Origin: a virus
Reading direction: 5' to 3' (one strand)
Length of the DNA: 30,963 bases
Virus record (IMG/VR): IMGVR_UViG_3300045790_000797
Location: 1-30,963 of that record
Shown: positions 24,321-30,963 of the stretch, piece by piece
How the letters are laid out: each line of letters begins with the position of its first letter
How positions within the stretch are numbered: position 1 is the first letter of the stretch
Notes under the pieces: generated by a model
The model's input: the letters and a program-made list of their open reading frames with translations, nothing else
What the model was told of the DNA's origin: nothing
Databases searched by the model: none
Translations under genes and position numbers: made by a program

Positions 24321-25304
24321 ATGCCAACTCCTTCAACCTTTTATTACGATAGCGCAGTCTTTTGTGACGCCACAAATATATGGACGGACCTCGCGTTAAT
24401 CACGCCATCTGCGGACGGGTGGTATCAAGTGGGCGGTGTGTATCGCCAAAAACTTAGCGGCGCCTTAGGCCCATGCCAAGCTTGCCCTTCGTGCGGCGCA
24501 GGATTTGCAGACTGTGACGGAAGTGTTTATGGAGCTGGAACTACAGGTAAATACGTAGTAAACTTTAATGTAGGAACAGGAGTGGGAGCAGTAGTTATTG
24601 CTTTTAACCCTGTATCTCAACCCGATAAATGTACGTGGACCTATGATGGTTTATCTGCTTCAGAATATTCTTCTCGCCCTTATGGATATAGGCAGGGTGT
24701 AATAGGAGATGAAACTACTGGCGGCTTGATAGGTCTTACAAATTTATTAGGAAGTAATGGGGCTACATATACTGGTAACTTATATTACTATAACTCCTCA
24801 ATTTCGTCTTTTGTAAGTTCTCCTCCATATCTCTCTGAAACTTTAGGCCCTTATCTACCACAAGCCACTTACCCCGCGGTGGGGGGAGTGGATCTTACCG
24901 CAGGAGGGTACAGTCCTCCTTCGTCATTGGCATATATGGTTGTGCCTAAAACAAATCCTTTAGTAGAATTTGTTCAAATAGAAGTTGAAGCTCCAGGCCC
25001 CACTACAGTATGGAGCCTTACCGCTTATTGCCCTAAATCTCTTAACCCTTTTCCACACGCACTGTCAGGAGGGAGTTGCACTTCTTTAAGTAAAATTATG
25101 TACACATGTTCGGTATCAGGAAATGGAACAAATACTATGTTGGGGATTAATGATTGGGTGTTTACAGATTATGCGGGGGTAAGCGCTATGCCTGCAGGGG
25201 TATACCCTGTTGAGGATGGAGACGGTGTAACAAAATGTGTTACCGTTGATGCTAATGGAACTATCACCAATATTACCACTGGGCCATGTACAACAAATTG
25301 TTAA
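24321..25304 (+). CDS. Cys-containing tail protein sharing its C-terminal module with the muzzle
   Basis: 327 residues. The N-terminus STFYYDSAVFCDATNIWTDL, then ADGWYQVGGVYRQKLSGALG and PCQACPSCGAGFADC (about 4-65), is a beta unit typical of flavobacterial phage tail proteins, where a 'DG.Y..G...R...G.LG....C..C' unit is repeated. The middle (about 70-235) is beta-rich without recognised domain. The final 60 residues (GINDWVFTDYAGVSAMPAGV; VTVDANGTITNITTGPC) resemble the end of the upstream muzzle protein. Cys come in pairs, suggesting metal binding or disulfides. It follows the muzzle after 11 bp with an ATTAAA leader (24313-24318), so a partner at the tail tip is likely. Inference. Confidence 0.65.
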   Translation: MPTPSTFYYDSAVFCDATNIWTDLALITPSADGWYQVGGVYRQKLSGALGPCQACPSCGAGFADCDGSVYGAGTTGKYVVNFNVGTGVGAVVIAFNPVSQPDKCTWTYDGLSASEYSSRPYGYRQGVIGDETTGGLIGLTNLLGSNGATYTGNLYYYNSSISSFVSSPPYLSETLGPYLPQATYPAVGGVDLTAGGYSPPSSLAYMVVPKTNPLVEFVQIEVEAPGPTTVWSLTAYCPKSLNPFPHALSGGSCTSLSKIMYTCSVSGNGTNTMLGINDWVFTDYAGVSAMPAGVYPVEDGDGVTKCVTVDANGTITNITTGPCTTNC

Positions 25305-25315
25305 TATAAAACACT

Positions 25316-26152
25316 ATGGCAGATAAAGCAGCTACACTATCGTACTCGGAAGACTCCAAAGGATGGCCGTCTTTCTACTCTTACCTACCTGATTATATGA
25401 TCGGGATGAATGGATATTTCTATAGCTTTGGCCCTACTACCAATGATGACGGGAGCGTCAGTGGAGGGAATCTATATCGACATAATGTAAACGAAACCAG
25501 GAACGAGTACTACGGAGTTCAATACAAATCTACCATTACAGGCGTGCTAAACGTTGAGCCTAAGACCATTAAACTCTTTAAGACTATGTCATATGAGAGT
25601 GACGATAGGTGGGAGTGCACATCTTTAATAACAGACTTAGGCACAGGGTCTATGCTGGCTACATATTTTGTACAAAAAGAAGGAGAGTGGTTTACTTTTC
25701 TTAGGGAGACAGAAGGGACAAGAGATTACAAAGACAGAAACGTAAACGGAATTGGATTTTGCGTAGGCGTAGGGGGGCCGTCTTCTTCTGTGGGGATTCT
25801 GTTTAATGTTCCTATTGGAGATATATTAAGCATAGGAGACTATATCTACTCTACATCAACTACAGGTATCCCTCCCGTAGCTACAGGTGCTCCCCAATAT
25901 GGGGGGCAAGTTATTGCGGTTGACCTTATAAATCAAACTGTTACAATAGACACCTCTATCGTTGAGCCTGGGCCAGGCGGTACGTCAGGAGTTAACCCTA
26001 ACGCAGGGGATTACGTCTTCTTCTTTAAGGACGTCGTAGCAGAGTCTCACGGAGCTCGCGGATACTTTATGCAGTTTACTTTAGAGAATGATAACACCGC
26101 ACCTATAGAGTTATTTGCAGTAGGGGGAAGTGTCATGAAGAGTTACCCATAA
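25316..26152 (+). CDS. Beta-rich tail-associated protein
   Basis: 278 residues. N-terminus: SYSEDSKGWPSFYSYLPDYM followed by IGMNGYFYSFGP (about 9-42) and LYRHNVNETRNEYYGVQY, then SVLNVEPKTIKLFKTMSYES-type strands; this start is one I associate with tail proteins next to the muzzle gene in Bacteroidetes phages. Residues about 165-245 hold another beta module (SIGDYIYSTSTTG...GGQVIAVDLINQTVTIDTS...DYVFFFKD). The C-terminal 30 residues (GARGYFMQFTLENDNTAPIE; VGGSVMKSYP) are the family's usual ending. Tail hub or fibre-anchor role is inferred. The last gene before the next promoter, it closes the neck/tail block. Confidence 0.62.
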   Translation: MADKAATLSYSEDSKGWPSFYSYLPDYMIGMNGYFYSFGPTTNDDGSVSGGNLYRHNVNETRNEYYGVQYKSTITGVLNVEPKTIKLFKTMSYESDDRWECTSLITDLGTGSMLATYFVQKEGEWFTFLRETEGTRDYKDRNVNGIGFCVGVGGPSSSVGILFNVPIGDILSIGDYIYSTSTTGIPPVATGAPQYGGQVIAVDLINQTVTIDTSIVEPGPGGTSGVNPNAGDYVFFFKDVVAESHGARGYFMQFTLENDNTAPIELFAVGGSVMKSYP

Positions 26153-26159
26153 TTTGTGC

Positions 26160-26167
26160 TATCTTTG
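26160..26167 (+). promoter_or_regulatory. Bacteroidetes -7 promoter element before the GNAT-like gene
   Basis: TATCTTTG ending 5 nt before the ATG at 26173. With the usual 4-nt offset to the transcription start, the mRNA would have only about 2 untranslated nt. No -33 TTG at usual spacing. Confidence 0.62.
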
Positions 26168-26172
26168 TAGTA

Positions 26173-26583
26173 ATGAAATTAAATATAGAACCATTACAAG
26201 AAGGAGATTACGAAAACATATTGTGCCAATGGTGGAAAGACTGGCGATGGACACCTCCGTCGAAAGATTTTTTACCAGAGAATGGTACGGGTGGTTTCAT
26301 GGTTTCTGATGACGGGGTTCCCGTGTGTGCTGGCTTTATGTATAGGACCAATTCGAAAGCCGTTTGGTGCGATTGGATAGTTTCTAATTTTGAATATAAA
26401 AATAAACAAGGGAGGAAGGAAGCCATAGAGTTATTGATAAACACTATAGCGGACTTAGCCCAGGAGTTAGATAATAGTTTTGTATACGCTTTGATAAAAA
26501 ACAAACCCCTTATAAACAGCTATAAAAAAGCTGGCTTTGTAGAGGGCTCAAGCTATACTACAGAGATGATAAAAAAGTTTTAA
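26173..26583 (+). CDS. GNAT-like acyltransferase family protein
   Basis: 136 residues. N-terminus EGDYENILCQWWKDWRWTPP, then KDFLPENGTGGFMV (about 10-45) is a segment I know from small phage proteins of the GNAT superfamily. VCAGFMYRTNSKAVWCDWIV gives the beta4-type strands, and NKQGRKEAIELLINTI (about 77-92) sits where the acetyl-CoA pyrophosphate loop and alpha3 belong, although the loop (QGRKEA) only partly fits Q/R-x-x-G-x-G/A. SYKKAGFVEGSS (about 118-129) is the usual C-terminal 'y.k.GF' motif. It would transfer an acyl group from CoA to an unknown substrate. It has its own promoter and lies among virion genes. Confidence 0.65.
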   Translation: MKLNIEPLQEGDYENILCQWWKDWRWTPPSKDFLPENGTGGFMVSDDGVPVCAGFMYRTNSKAVWCDWIVSNFEYKNKQGRKEAIELLINTIADLAQELDNSFVYALIKNKPLINSYKKAGFVEGSSYTTEMIKKF

Positions 26584-26585
26584 TT

Positions 26586-27371
26586 ATGGCAGTAACAACA
26601 GCAGCAGTAGTAGGTATAGCCTCGGGTGGCTTTCAAGCAGTCCAAGGTTTTACAAGCGCAGCCAACGCAAAGTCAGCAGCACAAGATGCAGAGAATGAGG
26701 CAACGAGGATGATGAACGAAGCTCGGAAGAGAGCGGAGGTAAATGAGTACGAAAAATTGAATATCCCTTTAGATGCATACGAGGCTAAGTTTGAGAACAA
26801 CCTCGCCGCAGATAAGCAGGCTATTGAGGCCCTCCAGGAAGGGGACTCTCGTGCGTTAGCGGCTGGTGCAACCAGGGTCGGTGCTCAACAAAATGTGGAG
26901 GCTGAGCAGACACGTATAGATATGGCTGATGAGATGTTTAATTTAGACAAAATGAAAACTGACGCACGAGAGCAGCAAAAGCAGCAGCTTATAGCTATGG
27001 ATGTAGGTGAGGCTAAGATGCAAGATCAAAGGGCAAGAGAGCAACAGCAAATTAGGGCGGACTCTATTACGTCAGGTATTCAAGGGGTAACTCAAATTGC
27101 TGACAGCGCTGCTTCTTTAGCTCCGCTGTATGCTAAGAACACAGCAGACAGAAGGGCAAGCAAGATGATAGATGATCCAGCAATGAGAATGAAAGCTGAG
27201 CTGGCAGGCGTAAACTTAAATGATGAGGGAGCATTGCTCGACTTTCTGTCTGAACAGGGGATGACAGGGAGGCAGGTAAGAAATAGAAACCAAGGTTTAA
27301 CTAACGAAAGTATGTTTGATCTATTGGAAGGTAACTACATGAGTCAATTTGATAGACGTAGAAGAAGATAA
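26586..27371 (+). CDS. Internal virion (ejection/cargo) protein candidate
   Basis: 261 residues, starting 2 bp after the previous stop. N-terminus: a Gly/Ala hydrophobic segment (VVGIASGGFQAVQGFTSAAN, about 8-28) that could enter a membrane, followed by a long charged, Gln- and Ala-rich helix (about 30-165; EQQKQQLIAMDVGEAKMQDQ, RAREQQQI), a second small-residue stretch (SGIQGVTQIADSAASLAPLY, about 160-180), and a basic end (FDRRRRR). This plan, hydrophobic patch plus long helix, is that of T7 gp14-type internal core proteins that leave with the DNA and line a channel in the host envelope. The function is inferred from architecture and from the two helical proteins that follow. Confidence 0.6.
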   Translation: MAVTTAAVVGIASGGFQAVQGFTSAANAKSAAQDAENEATRMMNEARKRAEVNEYEKLNIPLDAYEAKFENNLAADKQAIEALQEGDSRALAAGATRVGAQQNVEAEQTRIDMADEMFNLDKMKTDAREQQKQQLIAMDVGEAKMQDQRAREQQQIRADSITSGIQGVTQIADSAASLAPLYAKNTADRRASKMIDDPAMRMKAELAGVNLNDEGALLDFLSEQGMTGRQVRNRNQGLTNESMFDLLEGNYMSQFDRRRRR

Positions 27372-27373
27372 TT

Positions 27374-29350
27374 ATGGCAAGAGATTTAAGCGTAAAAAGT
27401 AAGATAGTAGACTCAGATCAGTATGTCTATCGGCAAGAGCGGGATCTAACTAAGACACAAGTCGATTGGGATACCGTCACCAAAGACCTGACGGAGACCA
27501 TAGAGACCGTTCGTGACGATAGGGAAAACCGCAAAGCTGAAATACAAGAGGCTACTACCAAGTCTATAAATGACTTGGCGGAGATGGAGCAGTACGACTC
27601 TGAGTCTTTAAACGTAAAAGTCTTGCAGGGTAGCCAGTGGGGTTCGGAGTTTTTGGCTTCACAAAATACGCTTATGAAGAGGGGCCTATTAAAGCCTTCT
27701 GATTTTATGCAGTCTAAGCAAAAAGTTTCGGATTCTTTTACGCAACTTAAATCAGCTTTAGGAAAATTCGATGCTGAATATAAGGAGGGGCAAGAGCGTA
27801 TGAACTCGCAGGTCCCTGGAGAGCAGTCCAATGTACTGGAGCAGGGTATAAAGTTAGGGATGTCGGGAGTCGCGGGGTTATCTCAGTGGGATTTTGCAGG
27901 AAACCCTGCCACAGGAGACATGAACTTTGTGAAGAAGGGAACTGACGCCAGTAACCCAGCAAACTTAATGAGTTTAAACTCAATCAATCAGCGCCTTACC
28001 CAGAGGAGTGACTATGTCTCATTAAGCACCTCTGCTTCAGAAGAGGTAACACGTTTGGGGACTCAGATAGAAGCCAGCTTTATTAAAGATGGACAAAGGG
28101 GAGCGGTAGAGTCTATAGAAAGTTGGTTACTAATGGATAATAGTAAGGATATGCTGAAGTCATTGGTGGGAACGGTGACTGCTACTGAGGCTCAACGGAT
28201 TAGCATCTTGCAAGACGCGGGGGTTACAGCTAAGATGATGACTCAAGATCCCGAGGAGGCGGCAGCTAACCCTGGGGATGGTACACCAGGCAACCCTGGG
28301 TATGTCCTTATGGTTCCAAACGGAGATGGACAAGGAACTTTAGAAGCTGAACTTTCTCCTTCACAACAAGGTCTTGTAGACAAAGAAGCGGAGAAAATTA
28401 TCAGAAGTCAGCTGGATGAAAAGCTGAAGATTGAACAAAGACTTGCTACTACATACGAACCAAAAGACAGTGCTGCAGAAATTAATAATGAAAATAAAAA
28501 TAAGGAGTTAGCGGGCATGTATGAGGAGGTAGTCAATTTTGTAACAGGGAATGCGGCGCAAGCAGAGCAAAGTGCTACCGCTCTGGCGAGTTACGCAAAT
28601 AATAATATAACAGACCCAGACCTGAAGATAAAGACAATCACAAGGCCAGACGGAGACGGGAACTTTACGGTCACAAGAGCAGATGGCTCTACGTTTGACG
28701 TATCATCTAAGGCTGCAGATGGCACTGTCTTAAGCACCACTGATTTAGTTGACTCACTTTACGGAGACTTAATTGGAGAAAGCAATGTGGCTACAGCTCG
28801 GGGAGCATATGGAGAAACAGGAGGTGTAGTTGGAGATACTCGAGGAGTAGGAGGCGCTGCATCTAATGTTAGAAGCAAACCGATCCAGCCTATAAATTAT
28901 CAAGGGTCTATTAAGGTTGACGGAAATGATATAGGAGCGGAAGCTTACTTAGTTTCTAAGCTGCAAGAAAGTTTTGACAGTGGAGACAATGCTACAGGAG
29001 GCGAGATTCAATCAGCGTTTACAACAGTAATAGACGAGCTAATAATAGGCAATGACCAACTTATCGATCTTGGCTTTAGAGTCAAAGCCACAGACGCAAA
29101 TGACAACGGGAATGATGTGATAGCGTTTGAATTGCCAGGGTTGCCTGATACAGGGGATGGACCTGGGATAAGAGTAATTTCAGGCACTAACGCAAAAACT
29201 ATAGCCGAAGCATATTCTGAGATGCAGGCGTTTATAAATGATTGGGTGAAGTCTACCAATGAAAGCAATAAATCTCCAGGCGCAGGAGACACCGCAGGTC
29301 AAGGAGGCGTCCCGGCTGGAAATGTTATTTTAGAAGAAGAAGAAGAATAA
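27374..29350 (+). CDS. Large helical virion (cargo) protein candidate
   Basis: 658 residues, 2 bp after the preceding stop. Mostly charged and helical: VDWDTVTKDLTETIETVRDD, ENRKAEIQEATTKSINDLAE (about 30-75), SEEVTRLGTQIEASFIKDGQ near 220, and KLQESFDSGDNATGGEIQSA near 530; a Gly/Val-rich linker (RGAYGETGGVVGDTRGVGGA, about 475-495) divides it. It ends in an acidic tail LEEEEE. I recognise no catalytic motif. The position between a candidate internal virion protein and a giant glycine-zipper protein suggests an internal cargo or ejection component. Function otherwise unknown. Confidence 0.6.
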   Translation: MARDLSVKSKIVDSDQYVYRQERDLTKTQVDWDTVTKDLTETIETVRDDRENRKAEIQEATTKSINDLAEMEQYDSESLNVKVLQGSQWGSEFLASQNTLMKRGLLKPSDFMQSKQKVSDSFTQLKSALGKFDAEYKEGQERMNSQVPGEQSNVLEQGIKLGMSGVAGLSQWDFAGNPATGDMNFVKKGTDASNPANLMSLNSINQRLTQRSDYVSLSTSASEEVTRLGTQIEASFIKDGQRGAVESIESWLLMDNSKDMLKSLVGTVTATEAQRISILQDAGVTAKMMTQDPEEAAANPGDGTPGNPGYVLMVPNGDGQGTLEAELSPSQQGLVDKEAEKIIRSQLDEKLKIEQRLATTYEPKDSAAEINNENKNKELAGMYEEVVNFVTGNAAQAEQSATALASYANNNITDPDLKIKTITRPDGDGNFTVTRADGSTFDVSSKAADGTVLSTTDLVDSLYGDLIGESNVATARGAYGETGGVVGDTRGVGGAASNVRSKPIQPINYQGSIKVDGNDIGAEAYLVSKLQESFDSGDNATGGEIQSAFTTVIDELIIGNDQLIDLGFRVKATDANDNGNDVIAFELPGLPDTGDGPGIRVISGTNAKTIAEAYSEMQAFINDWVKSTNESNKSPGAGDTAGQGGVPAGNVILEEEEE

Positions 29351-29354
29351 GAAT

Positions 29355-30963
29355 ATGGAAGATAAGCTTAAGAAAATATTTGATCTATATGTTCAGCAAG
29401 GATTGCTCACAGAAGACGAGGCTTCATTTGAAAAGTGGAGTAAGGCCAATGAGAACCAACAGGAACAGCTGTTTAAGTTAGGGCAGAAGAGTGGTATCTT
29501 TTCTAAAGAAACTCCTTTGGAATCCTTCTCTGCTATTTGGGGAGTAAAAAAAAAAGACGAATCCGAACCTACTTCTCAAGAGGGAGATATGGCATCCACT
29601 ACACCAGTGGCGGGGGAAGAACCTATCTCATCGGAGTCTTCCGAGGTCGTTGACTCAAGCGTTACAATCCCTGGAGGTAGAAGAGGTGACGTTATAGGGC
29701 AGGTCCCAGATGAGTTTGGTGGGGGAGACATCACACAGTTTGAGTCTGGGAGAAGGCATAGAGGACAAAGGAGTACTCGAGCGGAAGAAGATCGAGATAG
29801 AAGAGCCTCATTGTGGGACGAGAGAGGGGGTACCGTCGCTACTGGGGAGAAAGATACTGCCCTGGAAAGAACGTTTGGAAAGAATGAGGTAACAGATTTC
29901 TTTGGAGATATATGGAGGGCGGGAGCGAAAGGAGTAGAGACGGGGAATACCGTAGACGAAGCTTTAGAGATGATGTACAAAGGGAAGGAGGCGTCGTCCC
30001 AAGATATCCAAGACTACCTAAATGCCAGCGAAGCTTTAGCTGAGAGAGGAGAGTCGGATGAGATGCGGAGTTTTAACCAAGCTTTTCAAGCGGCTGGAGG
30101 TGGAGCATGGGGTTTCTTAAACGGTATGTGGGATTCTCCTACGGCAATATCTGAGATCGCTATTACAAGTATAACACAGATGCTGAACCCAGCATCTTTA
30201 GCTGCGGCAGGAGCTACAACAGCGGCGTTTACGGCAGCAGGAGCGGCATCAGGTGCTGCTGGTGGTTCTCTATTCATGGGTGTGGGAGCAGCTCCAGGTG
30301 CTGGAGTAGGAGCGGTAGCAGGGGCGGCAGCCAGTATCCCTTACGCTATAGGAGCGGCGGGAGCTACGTTGGAAGCAGGGTTATCTTTCTCTGAGTTCCT
30401 TCAAGAGGAGGTCTCAGCTATGGGGTTGGACTTAGATGAGGATGGAGTACGTGCCGTCTTTGAAGACCCCGACGCTATGTTAAGGATTAGAATGAAGGCA
30501 GCAGGTAGGGGTGTAGTTATTGGTATTATCGATGGACTGACAGCTGGAGTAGCAGGTAAGATAGGAGCAGGTATAACTAAGACAGGTGTTAAAACAGGTA
30601 AGGCCCTTAAGAGGAGTAAGCTTGAAGCCTTAGCTGCAGGTACTGTTATTGAAGGAGCAGGAGGAGGATTAGGAGAGGCTACTGCACGGGCCGTAGTAGG
30701 GCAAGAGATGGATGCTTTAGAGATTGGATTTGAGATGGTAGGCGGTGGGCCGGGGTCTATCCTTTCGGTAGCCCCAGCGTTGGTAGGAAAAGGTAAGTAT
30801 GCCTTCGGTCCTGACGGGGCTCCTATGACTCGGGAGGAGATGATTAAGATGGTGACCGAAACAGACGACGTCACCTTTGCCGGATCGAAGTTAAAAATAA
30901 AAGGCGATCCAGGCTTGAAGCTTTTAGCAGAGGAAAGGAAGACCAAGCTACGGAAGCAGGCTG
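29355..30963 (+). CDS. Giant internal virion protein, N-terminal part (runs off window)
   Basis: 536 codons open to the end of the window with no stop; ATG 29355 lies 4 bp after the preceding stop. Residues 1-65 form a short duplicated unit: LFxLYVQQGLLTEDEASFEK-type followed by QLFKLGQKSGIFS...FSAIWG, a start I know from giant virion proteins of flavobacterial phages. Residues about 70-180 are low-complexity and acidic/basic. From about 245 to 345 comes a Gly/Ala zipper region (PASLAAAGATTAAFTAAGAA; GAAPGAGVGAVAGAAASIPY), then GATLEAGLSFSEFLQEEV, RMKAAGRGVVIGIIDGLTAG and a second small-residue stretch, probably membrane-active. In crAss-like genomes very large virion-packaged proteins, including RNA polymerase, lie here, but no catalytic motif is visible in this part. 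Confidence 0.72.
   Translation, partial: MEDKLKKIFDLYVQQGLLTEDEASFEKWSKANENQQEQLFKLGQKSGIFSKETPLESFSAIWGVKKKDESEPTSQEGDMASTTPVAGEEPISSESSEVVDSSVTIPGGRRGDVIGQVPDEFGGGDITQFESGRRHRGQRSTRAEEDRDRRASLWDERGGTVATGEKDTALERTFGKNEVTDFFGDIWRAGAKGVETGNTVDEALEMMYKGKEASSQDIQDYLNASEALAERGESDEMRSFNQAFQAAGGGAWGFLNGMWDSPTAISEIAITSITQMLNPASLAAAGATTAAFTAAGAASGAAGGSLFMGVGAAPGAGVGAVAGAAASIPYAIGAAGATLEAGLSFSEFLQEEVSAMGLDLDEDGVRAVFEDPDAMLRIRMKAAGRGVVIGIIDGLTAGVAGKIGAGITKTGVKTGKALKRSKLEALAAGTVIEGAGGGLGEATARAVVGQEMDALEIGFEMVGGGPGSILSVAPALVGKGKYAFGPDGAPMTREEMIKMVTETDDVTFAGSKLKIKGDPGLKLLAEERKTKLRKQA

Noticed and set aside
29546-29555. Run of ten A within the last gene, a possible transcriptional slippage or frameshift site.
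   Set aside because: The reading frame is continuous across it and the alternative frames give no sizeable product; a sequencing-error hotspot at most.
29710-29892. 60-codon plus-strand frame inside the last gene.
   Set aside because: Alternative frame of a low-complexity region; no leader or recognisable sequence.
1-30963. Stop-codon reassignment as in some crAss-like phages.
   Set aside because: TAA, TAG and TGA all end recognisable full-length genes at the expected places (e.g. TerL TGA, second ring protein TAG), and no gene contains in-frame stops.
1-30963. CRISPR arrays, tRNAs, integrase, transposons, attachment sites.
   Set aside because: No regularly spaced repeats, cloverleaf-like gaps or such proteins were found; gaps are all below about 95 bp and explained by terminators, promoters or leaders.

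Overview
The window looks like the late (structural and lysis) half of a tailed, podovirus-type phage infecting a Bacteroidetes host, probably marine flavobacteria. All genes lie on the + strand, packed with ATGA, TAATG and TGATG junctions; by my count only about 560 bp is non-coding. Host evidence: five of the few intergenic gaps carry the Bacteroidetes sigma -7 element TAnnTTTG (TATCTTTG or TATATTTG). Gene starts are preceded by A/T-rich leaders, often containing ATTAAA, instead of Shine-Dalgarno sites. The large terminase, portal, scaffold-position protein, major capsid protein, two ring/neck proteins and a 1629-residue 'MNK-DERL' muzzle protein resemble the crAss-like (Crassvirales) virion set from memory of those families. 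No search was run, so the lineage is a strong inference and not a measurement.

Layout. 1-2547: host-recognition block: two short virion proteins, a LamG plus carbohydrate-binding-like adhesin and a small protein. 2551-3654: lysis block: promoter, 21-codon leader ORF, one-TM peptide, DUF5675 protein and a 3TM-type holin. 3666-5786: second promoter, small coiled-coil protein and a repeat-built fibre. 5802-7618: five small genes, including a GroES-like double-barrel protein, a 2OG-Fe(II)-oxygenase-like protein and a candidate small terminase. 7632-14908: TerL, portal, scaffold candidate, MCP. 14926-17388: three strong intrinsic terminators, two followed by new promoters, around a conserved head gene and three paralogous 'MEKF' proteins. 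17393-26152: two ring/neck proteins, muzzle and two Cys-rich or beta-rich tail proteins. 26160-30963: GNAT-like protein with its own nearly leaderless promoter, then three helical internal virion (cargo/ejection) proteins; the last runs off the window end.

How it works together (inference): TerS/TerL pump DNA through the portal into MCP shells built on the scaffold. Ring and muzzle proteins close the neck and short tail, fibres and the lectin-like adhesin bind the host, and the helical internal proteins travel with the genome and enter the cell. The DUF5675 protein and small membrane proteins open the cell. Terminators and restart promoters around the capsid genes probably set stoichiometry.

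No CRISPR array, tRNA, rRNA, integrase, IS element or att site was seen. No gene-free stretch exceeds about 90 bp. TAA, TAG and TGA all act as stops, so there is no sign of code reassignment.
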